Position numbers and translations under genes: made by a program
Source: Lycorma delicatula
Lineage: Eukaryota > Arthropoda > Insecta > Hemiptera > Fulgoridae
NCBI RefSeq assembly: GCF_047948215.1
Contig: NC_134465.1
Location: 42,631,946 to 42,695,945, forward strand
Direction: 5' to 3'
Length of the DNA: 64,000 bases
The notes under the pieces: model-generated
What the model was told of the DNA's origin: nothing
What the model saw: the letters and a program-made list of their open reading frames with translations, nothing else
Database searches by the model: none
Shown: piece after piece, positions 32,223 to 45,376 of the stretch
Numbering within the stretch: position 1 is the stretch's first letter
How the letters are laid out: the number at the start of each line of letters is the position of its first letter

Positions 32223-33940
32223 AAAAAAGTTCATTAAACATAGATCCGAAAACGCTTCGTTAGCGAGTTATACAGGGTGAAATATTTCGCCTGAGTTTCA
32301 GTTCCTTCGAGTAAATTAAGGCTTTCTGAAATTCTGGGAAGGTCAATTAAGGGTCAAATTCAATTGTTTATTATGGGGTTTTGAGCTGGGAAATCTAAAA
32401 AATTGGTCCCAGAACTGTATCTCTAAGTTTCTAAGTTTCTAAGATATCCCATGTAAAACGACAAAAATAGGGTAGTAAAACACTTTTTTTTTACGTTTGA
32501 CGTACAATAACGCTGTTAAATTGGCAATAAATCGTACATTTTTTAAACATAAATTGAAGAGAATTTAATTATAAGAAGATTGATGTAAATAATGTCGACA
32601 GAAAACGAATGAAATTTTAAACATGTCGACTTTTATTAACAACAAAAGAGATTAATTTGTTTGAAAAAACGTTTTCGTTATGTACAATAGAAAATAACTG
32701 GAGGAAGAAAGAACACTTACTGTTTTTTTATGATAATGATAAATGCTGCTTACAAGTAGAAGTATTTCATGTGGTTTAATAACTTTCAAAAATGCCACCG
32801 TTGTGTTCAATGCACTTTTCAACGCGTTGTACTAGATTTTGTGTTGCCAGCCTAACGGTATCTTTGCGTTCCTTGATTATAGCTGCAGTGTTGAGAATGC
32901 GAGCGATCAGTTCATCGCGTGTGTCTACGTTTTGCTTGTAAACCTCATTTTTCAATCATCCCCACAAACAATAATCCAACGGAGTGAGGTCTGGGGATCT
33001 CGGCGGGCCAATTAACCGGCCTTCCAAGTCCTATCCATTTATCAGCAAACTTTTCATCAAGACATTGCCTTACTTCATTAGTGAAATGTGTAGGAGCTCC
33101 ATCAAGTTGGTAACCGCTGCCGCAGCACTTCCATTGCAAAATCCATACATGAAAATCATGTCGGCATATTCGGCATTAGTGAAGATACGCGGCATTTTTC
33201 AAAACAAAACTAAACAGAATTTCACTTTTTTTAACAGACTTGATTTTTATGCACCGTAAAATGAATACAAAGTTACACTTCTTAACAGTTTTCTGAAATG
33301 TTTACAATAAGAATTCGACGTAATGCTGCAAACACGATTTATCAGCGAAAGGTTATTTAACACATTACCACAATTAACTGACAACAATGAGTAGTATTTA
33401 AACAAATTGTGATGAAAAAAATCAGTGTTGCTAACTTGTTTTCCGTAGGTCTAAAATTATTGTGCTTACCAGAAACATCTGTTTTCTTTTTTTGTAACAT
33501 TTTCTTCTAAGTTTTCGTCGGTTTTCTTGTTAATAAAAGTCAACATGTTTAAAATTTTATTTCTTTTTTGTTGACATTATTTACATCAATCTTCTTATAA
33601 TTAAATTCTCTACAATTTACGTTTAAAAAATGTATGATTTATTGCCAATTTAACAACGTTATTGTACGTCAAACGTAAAAAAATATGTTTTATGACCCTA
33701 TTTTTGTCGTTTTACATGGGATATCTTAGAAACTAAGAGAGATACAGTTCTGGAACCAATTTTTTAGATTTCTCAGCTCAAAACCCCATAATAAACAATT
33801 GAATTTGACCCTTAATTGACCTTCCCAGAATTTCATAAAGCCTTAATTTACCCGAAGGAACTGAAACTCGGGCGAAATATTTCATCCTGTATAACTCGCT
33901 AACGAAGCGTTTTCGGATCTATGTTTATATGAACATTTTT
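32223..33940 (-). mobile_element. Mariner-like element with about 420-bp terminal inverted repeats
   Basis: The sequences 32223-32645 and 33523-33940 are inverted copies over their whole length. Shared blocks include GATCCGAAAACGCTTCGTTA, CATGGGATATCTTAG in the right copy, GGCAATAAATCGTACATTTTT and ATTATAAGAAGATTGATGT. Arms of this length are far longer than the 20-30 bp of ordinary mariners. Between them is about 880 bp with remains of a transposase. A diverged single arm of a related element is at 56455-56860. Confidence 0.88.
32775..33195 (-). pseudogene. Mariner-like transposase, internally deleted
   Basis: Minus-strand reading starts at 33195 with MPRIFTNAEYADMIFMYG and AAAAV, a plausible N-terminal DNA-binding region. 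It then switches frame directly to QLDGAPTHFTNEVRQ, with the second catalytic Asp. It continues to KWIGLGRPVNWP and, after a one-base shift, SPDLTPLDYCLWG, then a stop, then DTRDELIARILNTAA and VEKCIEHNGGIF at the C terminus. The middle, including the first catalytic Asp, is missing. I count 41 residues between the second and third Asp, a spacing reported for the DD41D group, but this should be verified. Confidence 0.8.
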
Positions 33941-35622
33941 GTTATTTTTAGCCTCTAGAGTGAGTTGTCAAAGTATTGTCCTATCCTTCTGAATCACTCT
34001 GTAGATAAAAAGATGAATAATAATTATCAGTCGATTATTACCAACTAAAAAATCATAATTTACCTCCTATTACAGAATTTAAATTTGTATGCAGTGGAGT
34101 TGATTTTTGACCATCGACTCGCTGACATATTTCGATGAAGTGAAGAGTCCAAGGATTTCACTTCTCTGATGACGTGGAAAATATCTTGATGATGAGTGGA
34201 AAAATTTAATTTTATTAAGGGGGAGAAATAGTAATCACATAAATTTACGTATGTCAATGAACGATACTGATTTTAAACATCGAAAGGTAAAAACGAAAGA
34301 AAATTGTAATTTTATACAAAATTTCTAGTACAGTTTTCATCGCTATCTCCTGATTATATGTTGGAATATTGATTTATTTAGAAATTTGGATGATTATAAG
34401 ACGATTGTGAAATCTGATGTGTGTAGTTTTTTGCTATATCTTTTATAAATTTTATGTTAACTCGAAGTATAACGTGAGTTGAATGTCGTTCTTAAAATTT
34501 TTAGTTAAAATGTTGTATTTTTATAGGTTCATTGGATTCCGTACAGCCGTTTAGATCTTACGGTGCTGTTATCCGATTTTCAATTTTTTTTCGGTCAGCA
34601 ATTTTGATTTACGTGAGAATATGATACAATATACTATAAAAATGTTGTATCGATTTTACAGTTCAAGATATTCTCTAAAGACCGAAATACTTTAGGTTCC
34701 TTTCAAAAGGGATCATGTGTAAGTTAATAAAAAAATAAATAAATAACGAAGGCCAAAAGCGGCATGATAATGTAAATGCTATGTTTATACTCGTCGATGG
34801 AGGCCAATTTTTAATTTCTATAATCTGGTGTTTACGAACAGTCCGGGAAGCATCTAACATCTGCAAACGTCGAGCTGATAAATTAAACTGCCATATCGTC
34901 GGCGAAGTTGGAGGTCGATTTTATCATTTGAAATTACTAAGGGGGATGTATGTATTACTTGTTAAAGTTTGGAACTTGAAAACACATAGATTCGCAGCAG
35001 TTGTACCTCGAATGTCTGGAGTAACTTTGCCGCCTGTAATAGTAGGACGGTATAGCGTGTCAAAATAGTAGTTAGACACCTTGCTGCGTCTACTGATTTT
35101 TCTAAACTTTGACAAATAATACATTATAACATAATGATCTAAATAAAGTGTTTTTTATTTATTTTAAGAAATGTAAAATTAAATTATAATGTATTTATTC
35201 TTAATATAAAGAAAAACTCATAAAAAAACTATGCATTTTAGAATGCTTCCGCGTTGTAAGATTAATATCCCCCTGTTTTAAAATTACTAATTACAATAAT
35301 TTACGGCAAAATGGAAGAAAAGGTGAAAATTGTGCTCTATGAAACCAGTTAAGTTCTTTGAAAATCATTACAAGAGATTTATTATAAATTTTCTGATCAG
35401 TTTTGAAAATTATCTAAAGATAATTTATTGAGCTCGGGGAAATTCGAATTTAATTGTATAGAAATTTTATAGTAATAACTTGAAAATTACAGTTTTTAAA
35501 AATTAAATGTTTAATAAAAATCGAAAATTAAGAAATACAACCTGAAGAGACGTAATGAATGAGATGACAATCCCTATCGTCGTTCTTTTGCTTTTTAATT
35601 TTTTGAAGGAATAACGAAATTA
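33941..35622. other. AT-rich stretch with one unrecognised open frame
   Basis: No family recognised. A plus frame at 34781-35068 and a minus frame at 34924-35124 overlap; either could be chance. The minus frame (containing LYRPTITGGKVTPDIRG) has slightly more protein-like composition, but no splice signals were found. Confidence 0.3.
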
Positions 35623-36505
35623 AAAAATCTGACAACACAGTTAGGTTGTTTCTGATATACGGCTTACCACACACATACAAACAACTTAATTTAAAATATT
35701 TATCATTTTATTTTAAATATAATAATTTTTTCGTTTATTTAATTTAATGATTCTAAGCAAAGCGCGCGCTCATACCGTATTTAATTCGTGCGGGTGTGAC
35801 GGTACTACCGGCGACGGTCGGCAGTGAATAAACTAATGTAATTTCGTAACTTACACAGAAAAACTTTCGCTTGTATGGTCGGCAGACCGGTGCAGCTTCG
35901 TGACTTAACGCACCAGGTACCGAGTTACCGGGGGATCGAGTTCGAGACCCAGACCGAGTTATCTTTTCACACTTTAAATATTTTTTTTTTTTTTTTTTGA
36001 TTCTACCGCTCACCTCTGATGTCACAATTTAGCAGACGACTACAACAGCATTTTTGGGATTGGGATAAGTTTTGCAAAATTATTTTTTGAAAATATTGTT
36101 ATTTTTTAATCGTTATCAAAAGCGCCTGACAAACATATGACCATAATTAAGCGAAATCTCGAGATAATTGAGGGTGACCATACTCTACAGTCTCACCTCC
36201 TTGACCTTTTAAGTTGAAAATGTAACGGCACCAATGCTACATATATAGAAGCAATCTGACCGAGATTGATCAAAATCGGTCAAGTATTTTTGGAAATATA
36301 AGGTGATTTAGAGGCCGATACCGAACACACACATCCATACGAACATTAACATCCGGAAAAGTTCCATCCGGTTTTTCTAGTTTTTGCGTTCCTTTGGTAT
36401 CAAAATATGAAGACCCGCATATGCCCAATTCAGTCCGATTACAATACTTTCTCTTCCAGAGCTACAGCTTTGCTACAGCGCTATCTAGACGGGAAAGTAA
36501 AAGAA
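35623..36505 (+). mobile_element. Interspersed repeat family C, copy 5 (best full-length copy)
   Basis: Complete from GACAACACAGTTAGGTTGTT to GACGGGAAAGTAA. The tRNA-like part is clearest here: GACCGGTGCAGCTTCGTGAC (A-box region) and GATCGAGTTCGAGACCC (B box), about 45 bp apart. A T17 run sits at 35982-35998. No coding sequence is shared among copies. Confidence 0.8.
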
Positions 36506-37968
36506 TTCAAGTTGAATTAAAATTCAAGGAGAGAATATTACTATAACGTAACATCTGGCACGATTTACTGTAAAAACGGTTGACCGTCCAATTTATAATT
36601 CATATAGCTGACCGGTACCTCTTATGTGAATAGGTTTGTTTCAGGAAGGACTTCCCTTCATAAAATATCTCATCTGCAAAAATCTATTTGTCCATCCCTT
36701 TAAAGATTAAACGCAAAGAAAAGCCTAAAGATAATTATAAATCGCGCGAAAAATATTTTGTTTTCTACAGTCTAAACAGATATTGACTGAAATATGCTAT
36801 AAATATTTCGTGTTTTACGAGAATATTTGCGTTTTTCGTTGTATGCTGTTTCTATTTACCGAGTTATCTGAAATAAAAAAATTACAAACCGTTATTTACA
36901 ACAAGGAAAATTGTAATCATTCAAAATAAAAACCGGTTTTGAATCTTCTAGGTAATCTATTTTACAGGGGGGAAAACTATATAATATAATATTTATTATT
37001 AATAGTAAAAACTGGGGTCTATATTTTTGTATATTACCTGCTTAAGAATGACAGTTCATATAGAACTGCACATTTTTAAAATCATTTAAAAATCCTCGAA
37101 ATTTGAAGAATCTCTGTCCTCATAAATGACTCGGGTTTAAAAAAAGTCCTTTTTATATAATTTATGTTAGTCTTCATTTTTCGTGAATGTTAATCCATAA
37201 TTTAAAAAAAATATTTAAGGAAATTTTATTCAAGCGGCAATGTACACTTAAATTTTATAGATTAATTTTTATGTAGTGTTTGTTTTCCTTCCGTGTTCAC
37301 TACTTTTATTGAGATCATTTCTTCATCATTTTTTACTTCTTAATTAATTAATTTTTTTATTTTAATTAAAATTAAACAGAAATATGTTTTTTCATCTATC
37401 ATTAGTATAAAATGAACTATTATGTTGTTATCACAATCTGTGAAAGATAAATAGAATTAATAACAACAATGTTTAAATATATTAGTTCCTAGAAAAAAAA
37501 AACGAAAAAAAAACATAAAACTGCCAAAAAGGGGTTTTAATGGATTTCTTAATTCTAATAAATTACAAGAAGAGATAAATAATTGGTTTTTTTTACCCAA
37601 GAAATTTCCATTTTTTTTAAGGAACAACCCAAAAAAACAAACCAATGAAAAGAAGTTAGTAAAATTTAAAAGCACAAACCGCATCCTTAAGTTGTTATTT
37701 TATTTAGCATATATATACATGTACACTAGATTTCATTAAAATATTTCGATCCTTTTTATGCGTTATTGGAAAAAAACAAACACTGAATGGCTTTCGGAGA
37801 GGAAGTGAAGCGAGATAGAGCATTAGTCTTTTTTCTCTGTTAGTTAGATTTCATAAGAAAGTTACTTATTGTAATGGATACCATGATTCGACTTCCGGAA
37901 AATTTCGACATATCTTCATGTTTCAGATTCCTCAGACCCACCCCAAAACCACCGTCAGCTCAAAAGTT

Positions 37969-38031
<63 letters not shown>

Positions 38032-39216
38032 TTGATACATAAATTATAACGATCAAAATCTCGGTTGAGTTCGTTAATGGGCAAAATCTGACCGTGGGGT
38101 TGGAAATGGAGGGCTTTTCCGAAAAAAAACAAAATATCGCTATAACTTTTTATTAAGTAAAATTTTTAAATTCATTTGAAGGTCCTACTATTCTTTGGAT
38201 AAGGGCCTAAAACTTATCTAAGTAACGTTTTTTGATATCGCCAATCATCGGTCCAGGGGATAGAAAAATGGGGTTTCAAAGGCAAAAAAAATCATACCTC
38301 CCTTAATAGGCACAATATTGAATCGATTTAAAGTTGTCGTTAGTCCTTTAAACATTACCTAAAACTTTTGTTTGAAACAATTTTTAATATGACCGACCCT
38401 TACGGCAAGGGATGACCAGAATGTTGCTGGAATTGTAAGAAGATGAGGCTTGTCCTATGCTAAACATATTAAATTTTTTCACATACAACCATTGTAGTAT
38501 TGAGTAAATTGGAAATCTTTTTTATTCCCTACTTAGCACCGGTGAAATCTACCTCCGCCTTCCGGCGTGCCGAAATAGATTTTTTACTTGGTTTTCTTTA
38601 ACTCAATGTTTTTTTTTCTTGTTTGTCCTCAAATATTGCATCTTTAATTTAACATACTTCCTGATATTGCCGATTGATGAAAGTTTGGACAGTTATTAAG
38701 TTCGGATGACAATAAAATATTCCACCATTACTTTTGCAAACATCGCCTCGTACGGGGGGGGGGGGGGTAAATTAAATTAAATTTTGAACGGGGATGTAAA
38801 AAATTGCAAAATCTGCAAAACGGGGTTTTTGGGTTCGCAGATGACAAATCCGATACCTCTTTCTTGAAGGTCAAGCGTATCTCAGCCTTAGCAGAGCTAG
38901 ATCTCTCGATGGAATTGGGATCGAAGAATTGGACAACAGCAAGAAAACCTTGCAGTAATAGATGGATTATCAGAGATGGATCGAATGAGAAATCTTTTAT
39001 ATAAAAACGTAAGTAGATGACATAAAAACTTCACTATTTCGTTACTTTGTATAGTTAATGTTTGATTGAAAATTCGTTTCATATTTTATAAATATATTTG
39101 AAATTTCAATATATGATGTTATCTTTTGAAATCCAAATTAACATATTAACTAAACTCATGAAATATATGATATAAAGCAAGATTTTAAGAATTTGGAAAA
39201 GTTTTGAAATATTATT
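36506..39216. other. Long stretch without recognised gene; microsatellite and G run
   Basis: An AT dinucleotide run of about 50 bp spans 37969-38023, and 14 consecutive G lie at 38754-38767. The region 38040-38760 has the look of an ancient non-coding repeat but no second copy in the window. Frames at 37457-37684 and 38804-39004 show no family. Confidence 0.4.
37969..38023. repeat. (TA)n microsatellite
   Basis: Almost uninterrupted TA units. Confidence 0.95.
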
Positions 39217-39456
39217 CTGTTTAGCCTCCGGAACCACACGTAAGATATTACTTCAGTGGATGATATGTATGAATGTAATGAAGTGTAGTCTTGTACATTC
39301 TCAGGTCGACCACCAAAAAACAACGGTATTCACGATCTACAATTCAAATCCGTGTAAAAGTAACTGCCTTTACTAGGATTTGAACCTTAGAACTCTGGTT
39401 TACGAAATCGGCTGATTTGCGATGAGCTCACCGGTTGACCGACTCGGTGGGTTATA
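39217..39456 (-). mobile_element. tRNA-derived SINE family A, copy 6
   Basis: Minus strand: CCCACCGAGTCGGTCAACCG at the A-box end, then the body and the CCGGAGGCTAAACAG tail. Several small internal deletions. Confidence 0.8.
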
Positions 39457-40304
39457 GCATTAATTTACATGCACATTTTGTTTTTTTGATGTCCTGAATC
39501 AGTTTTTAAGTTTGGCTACCAACGCCAGGGACGCTACAGCAACCCATAAATAACCGTTCGACGGTAAAACGTAGAAAAATTAAATTTTGAAATCGATCCT
39601 AATTCAAAACTATTTATTTTTTGATATAATACCCCGAGCATACATAAAAAAACAAAGAATTTTAAATGGAGATTGAGTCGTATATATTTTAAAGGCGTAA
39701 AAAAAATTCTACGGGAAATAAAAAGGTTTTGACGTGAAAAACTTTGGATTACGTCAACTACAACTAAAATGGATACCGTTTAATATTTTTCGCGACTCGT
39801 TTAAAATAATTAAATATAATGCACCGCGAACAGGTTTCGTACCGAAATGTAGATCGGTTTTAGGTAGGTGCATTTGCTAAATTTTATTTTTCTTGTGTTT
39901 AGCTGTTTTTTTAAGGGGTAATGTAAACAGCTTTTACAGCTAGTGTGAAAAAAAATTAAATTGTCGCTTTTTTAATGAGGGTTATCGTAGTCCGATGTTT
40001 TTACATCGAAACTTTCGTTTTTTAAATTCCCTTTAAAATGATTGTCACAACCGTACGCTTTCCGTTTAAAATTTTTGAAACCCCTTCTCACGGGAGTTTG
40101 AGGTATATAGTAAAATAGATCGTTTCGAGAAAGGAGCTATATTTAATTATAGTATATTTAACGAAAGGTTATTAAAAAATTCCTACTTTATTATATACCA
40201 TTTATAAAATGCAATCTTACATGTACATGCTTTTTCCTTCACGTTTATAGTGTTTTTTCATAGATTTTCTTGGGCTTCATCAGAACATTTCATTTTGAAG
40301 TCAA
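39457..40304. other. Spacer with a K-like end motif
   Basis: TGTCCTGAATCAG followed by AAGTTTGGC near 39489 resembles the termini of fold-back K. Otherwise no gene recognised. Confidence 0.4.
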
Positions 40305-41583
40305 ATTACGAGGGATGTCTCTAAAGTAATGACCGCTGGGAAATTTCTCTCCTTAAGGTTGGCGAACCTGTTTCGTTCATGGCCACGCTAGCAATGTACA
40401 CACTGCATTGTTGTCGTTAAGTTGTCGCGTTGTAGTATCTTTATTACGTATGAGTTATTAGCTTATAAAATTAATAGGACTGCCGACTGTGAAATACGTG
40501 GAGTCATACGTTTTTTAAACCATCAAAACGTTAAGCCGGCTAAAATTCATAGATAGTTGGTTGCTGTGTACGGTGAAAATGTAATGAAAGAATGAAAGAA
40601 ACGTCCGAAAATGGTGTGAAAGGTTTAAAAATAACAAAATTAATGTGCACGATGAAGAACGTTCGGGGAGGCCCTGGATAATCACCGAGGACTTGTTGAA
40701 ACGCGTCGATGATGAAATCAGAAAAGATCGTCGCTCAACGATTTTCGACTTGGCCCTTCTTTTTCCTGATGTTTCAAGAGCTGTAATCGGTCGCATTGTT
40801 CATGACCATTTAGGCTTCAAAAAGGTTTGTGGGCGTCGGGTGCCGCACGTCTTAACGGAACGTCAGAAAAAAATCCGAATGGGATCTGCTTTGGAATTTT
40901 TGATGCGCTACACAGAAAAATATGATCATTCCTTAATTAAATTGTTACCGGAGATGAGACATGGATTTAGTATTACACGCCAGAGAGAAAACGACGGTCA
41001 AGTGAATGGGGTCATCCTCAATCGCCAACCAGACCGACAAAGGTTAAACCACAGCTATTTGGACGCAAACTGATGGTTACAGTCATTTGGCATACTGCTG
41101 ATCGATTTCATACCGCGTGGAACGACTATAAATGCAGAAGCTTACTGCGAAACTTTACGTAGTTACAGCGCGCCATTCAAAATCGGCAACGTAGGCGGCT
41201 GACCGACGGCGTCATCCTGCTGCACAATAATGCACCTCGACTTGTTGCGGGTCCGACACGTTATTTACTGAGAACATTCGGATGGGTAATTTACGATCAC
41301 CCACCTTATAGTTCTGACACTTAGCTCCTTCTGATTATCATTTGTTTGTTGAAATTGAAAGAATTTTTGTTCGGTAAGCAATTCGCGGGTGACGATGGAC
41401 TTAAAAATGCTGTAAATCAGTGGATAAATGGATTAGCGTCAGAAGAATACGACGAGGGTTTATTGAAGCTGGTGTATCGCTACGATAAATATATTTAATT
41501 CATGCGGCGATTATATAGAGAAAGTATGTAGTTTAAGAGAAATAATAAATATTTATAAAGTTTTCAGAATAATTTTTTTTATT
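40305..41583 (+). mobile_element. mariner element, copy 1 of a local pair
   Basis: Starts TTACGAGGGATGTCTCTAAA and ends ...TTTTCAGAATAATTTTTTT. The same ends, inverted, bound 49023-50324, so the boundaries are supported by comparing the two copies even though the terminal inverted repeats are weak by eye. Length is about 1.28 kb, as expected for mariner. Confidence 0.85.
40476..41498 (+). pseudogene. mariner transposase (copy 1), catalytic Asp2 lost
   Basis: Recognisable order: NERNVRKWCERFKNN, GRPWIITEDLLKRVDDEIRK, the linker region VSRAVIGRIVHDHLGFKK, HVLTERQKKIRMGSALEFL, then in a shifted frame IVTGDETWI with the first catalytic Asp intact but followed by a stop, and later LLHNNAPR, where the second catalytic Asp of the usual HDN has become Asn. 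The last part, EYDEGLLKLVYRYDKYI, ends the protein. At least three frameshifts or stops are present. It cannot be active. Confidence 0.88.
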
Positions 41584-42079
41584 ATAAAGCGGGTTTAGTT
41601 TAAAGATAAATTCTCTTAATATTATTATTTAAAATCAAACAAAGGTTCGTTTACCACCTCGGTTACTGACGTAAAATAAAAGAAGGTATCATGCGATTAT
41701 TGCAATCTGTTGGTATTTAATGAAACTACTGTATACTTTTTGTACTATTTGAATAATCTAACTAAATATTTTCCAATTAAATCGCCACGTCCAAAATTTT
41801 ACTTCATTAATTATATAGTGTTTGTATGTTTTTATTTTTTTTCTATTTATTTCTTATATTTTCATGATTTCTGTACACTGTTCCTAATATGAAAACGAGT
41901 GATATAATTAATATTAGTTTGTTTTTATTTTCATAATAAATATCTGTCTTAGATTAAATATATTAGCGCATAAAATAATTTGTTAACGACCATATGATCT
42001 AGTAACATCAGCTTCCAGTGTAAATAACTTTTTTCCTAATGTGTAAGTTGTAATGTATTCAACTAGATAATCATAACCA
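41584..42079. other. AT-rich spacer
   Basis: No gene recognised; a hydrophobic frame at 41710-41892 is driven by T-rich composition. Confidence 0.4.
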
Positions 42080-42357
42080 AACCCCCTCCCCTCTCGGTCC
42101 AATGAGATGAGGATGATATGTATGACATGTAATATATGTGTATAAACGTAGTCTTATACTGATTCAGGCCGACCGTTCATTAGGCGTGTGGTTAAATGAA
42201 CCTCAACTACAAAGATACACCGGTATACACCATTTAGTATTCAAATCTGTTTAAAAGTAACCAACTATTTTTAAGATTTGAATCTCAGAACCTTCTAATT
42301 CGAAGATCAGCTGTTAAACAATTGATTTGCGAAGACGTTAGCCCGGTGAGCTAATGT
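42080..42357 (-). mobile_element. SINE family A, copy 7 (old, diverged)
   Basis: The block order of family A is kept on the minus strand, but with many substitutions in the A-box end, body and tail. Confidence 0.6.
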
Positions 42358-42723
42358 AAATGAAAATGCCTTCTTTTTTGTATGTTTTTCCCTCACCGGG
42401 AATCAATCTGTAAGAATTTCAAGTCGATTGTAAGCGTATGAAAAATTAATTAGAAGATCTGATTTGGAAGTATTAAAAAAACAAAAAAAAACGAAGAGAG
42501 GGCTATTTCAAAATATCTAAATTTTTTTCGATGTTTTTTTTTTTTAATGGAGACTCCATCCCTTAACAGAACTATATTTTTGGCGATTTGTATTTCTTGA
42601 AAAAATTTCAATGTAACCTTAAATAAAAGTTAAAACTTTTTTTTTCATATTATATAAATATTATTTGAAAGTTCATAAAAAAAGCTTCTTCATTCTTGTC
42701 TCATATAAATATATTTATTTAGC
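42358..42723. other. AT-rich spacer
   Basis: No gene recognised. Confidence 0.4.
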
Positions 42724-43480
42724 TACCAGGCCCGTCTAGCCAGAACCCAGACCCTCAGGATCCAGGTCGGTCCAGGCGAACCCCACAACCAACTCCGGGA
42801 CTCCTCGGGGCCTAACCCAGGGCCGCAGAGTTCGCTTCGCTCGCCATTTCCGTGTTGCAGGGAGACGGCGCCTTGAACATCCGCAGATCTCGCTTCGGTC
42901 GCTATTCCCGTCTACCAAGAGGGCTCTGCTCCCTGGACCCCTGCACCTTTCGTTACCCTCATGATTGTTGAGAATAACACTGATAAATAATAATTATAGT
43001 TTTCAAGCTTTATAGAAACCTGAATAAGAAAGCTAAATTACAAGACAGAATACTATTAACTATATTAACAAAAGTATATTCACATCTTTAATGACGAAAA
43101 TTTCATAATTTTTTTCTTCGCCGTGGTGGAAAATTATAATAATGCAGAATTGATATATTTTTTCCTTATTGAATATCTTTTATTTACAACTTCACCCTCC
43201 TTGAAGGTGAAGAAATAATTAATATTTTTAATATGTCAACCATCAAGGGAGTTAGGGCATCGGTCTGTGGTTTAAATCCTTCCATGGTATAGGAATGAAT
43301 CCTGAAAATTTGAAAGCAATCGATCGGTTGTTTCTTCCAAATTTCTCGGTATCAAATATATCTAAAAAGCTTCTCAGTTATGCCAAGAAACATAGGTAAA
43401 AATTTGGTTGCGATCGATCGGGTAGTTTTTTTGTTTATTCCGAACAAACAAAAATCCTTTCCTCTTTATATAATATTACG
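42724..43480. repeat. Interspersed repeat family F, copy 2
   Basis: Same orientation as copy 1 at 3668-4975. The GC-rich block 42724-42960 is followed by AATAATAATTATAGTTTTCA, a central AT-rich part and the CAGTTATGCCAAGAAACA tail. It has no SINE where copy 1 does. Minus frame 42736-42918 is a by-product of GC content. Confidence 0.75.
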
Positions 43481-44328
43481 CATTATATATATATTTTGTT
43501 TTATAATTTGTCCTTTTGTGATTTTTAGGGGTATTACAAGTGGAGGAAACAAAGATTGAAACAAGGCTTGCGGCAATATTATATTCGGAATTTTTTTTCT
43601 GACAGTTCACTTCTAAGTGTTACAAATAAGAAGTGGTATATATAAAAAAAGGCAAATGAATAAATTTGATTTATAAAAAAACGTAAGTTGTTGGTAAGTA
43701 TTTCTTTATTATTATTATTACGGTAAAATTTAGCACAACTTTATTTGTTTCTTAATTTTTTTGCAAATTGAACCGACTTAAATGAATAAATAAATGTAGT
43801 CTTCACCTTTATTTTGATGTATAGTTATTTATTTTTTAAAGTTATTATAAAACTCGTTTTTTGGTTAAAAAAAAAAAAAATAAAAAATAAAAACCACATT
43901 ATAGTTTTGTGCCAAATTCGGATACGCAAAAACAAGGAAATTGGTACGTATAAATGTCGTTGATATAATTATCTTTTGAAGCCGGTTTATAAAGTGTAAT
44001 TCAAATACTTAGATTATAAAATAATATTCTTTTATAAAGTTGGCCATCCTGTATTACACCGCGCCAGTTTGGCGGTCATGTTGGAAGGATGCGTAATATA
44101 TATGATGGTGCGATGCGCGGGTGTGGTAGAAAGAAACACTGTATTCTATGGCATCGTAGAATTTCTTCTCTCTTTATTTTTTGTTGATCCGCCACTCCCA
44201 ATTAACCCTTTTCCTTTACCCTTTGCAACTGACTGTGACTGAGTCTGGACTGAGTTTCCCCCTTTCCATCCTTTCTTACTAGTTCTCTTTAACATTATTA
44301 TTCCTCTTTCGAGAGTACTGTTTAGTAC

Positions 44329-44369
<41 letters not shown>

Positions 44370-44654
44370 CTCTCTTTTTTTGTGTCCAAAATAAAATTAC
44401 CATAAATGCCGCATCTGTGGTCGGTTACTGAACTGCAAACGTATTATAGAAGGGGCTTCGTTCAAAAAATGTGCCCATATTGGTTTTTAATACAAGAATA
44501 AAAATGTATAAAATAATATATATATCATTTGCACTGTTGTAAATTGAGATCGAAGCAGTACTGTTGTAACCTTTCCACATTTCGTATGCTTCAAACGAAT
44601 TTTACAGTAAAATTGCTTAGCATTAAGCATAACTTATGTATGTATATATTAATT
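43481..44654. other. AT-rich stretch with (TA)n run
   Basis: No gene recognised. (TA)n at 44331-44368. The patch 44040-44140 is GC-richer and contains GCGGTCATGTTGG, resembling the CCGCCATGTTGG at 1775; both may be unrelated. Confidence 0.4.
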
Positions 44655-44973
44655 TCCCTTTTAAACTGGTGAGCATTTTAATCGGCCCCCAAACTAATAG
44701 GTTGTTGATAAATCTGACCAAGTTTGATCAAAATCGTTCCAGTATTTCTGGAGATATAGTGTATTTTAGAGGGCGATACCGAACACCCTACAATCTCGAA
44801 ATCAGTACTTACGAACATCCGGATAATTTCCATCCGGTTTTTTGTATTCCTGAGGTGTCAAAACGTCAAGATCCGGCTGAAAACCGCATATACCCAAACT
44901 GGACCGATTACAATACTTTCCCTTCTAGAGATATAGCTCTGATGTAGCGGTATCTAGTCGGGAAAGTAATAAG
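44655..44973 (+). mobile_element. Family C, copy 6 (3' part)
   Basis: Carries TGATCAAAATCGTTCCAGTA, GATACCGAACACCC, CATCCGGTTTTTTG, GATTACAATACTTTCCC and the terminal GGGAAAGTAA. The first half, including the tRNA-like segment, is absent. The frame at 44636-44947 is incidental. Confidence 0.75.
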
Positions 44974-45049
44974 TTTCATAAATTCAGCCAGCTTCTAAAA
45001 ATTGTACCAGATAATTAGCGTAGAAATTTGTTAATTCAGTTTAATTTTT

Positions 45050-45101
<52 letters not shown>

Positions 45102-45329
45102 ATTAAGTTGAAGTTTTAGTGTAAATGTTTCATATCTCATATTAGTTTATTTTGTTTTACTAATTATGCTTTTTAAAATGCGTTTTATTTCCGTACTGTG
45201 CGACCGGAAGGAGAATGTTGCGGTTGCTGTTGCTAAGCCTTCTTGAAAGCTCTGTGAGTGCGATACTTCGCGTTGGTCATTTTTTTCCTTTAATGAACTG
45301 TTTTGTCGTTTATATATCTTTCCTTTCTT

Positions 45330-45376
<47 letters not shown>

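Noticed and set aside
42736..42918. Arginine-rich minus-strand frame
   Set aside because: It lies in the GC-rich block of repeat F and is not preserved in copy 1 at 3680-3920.
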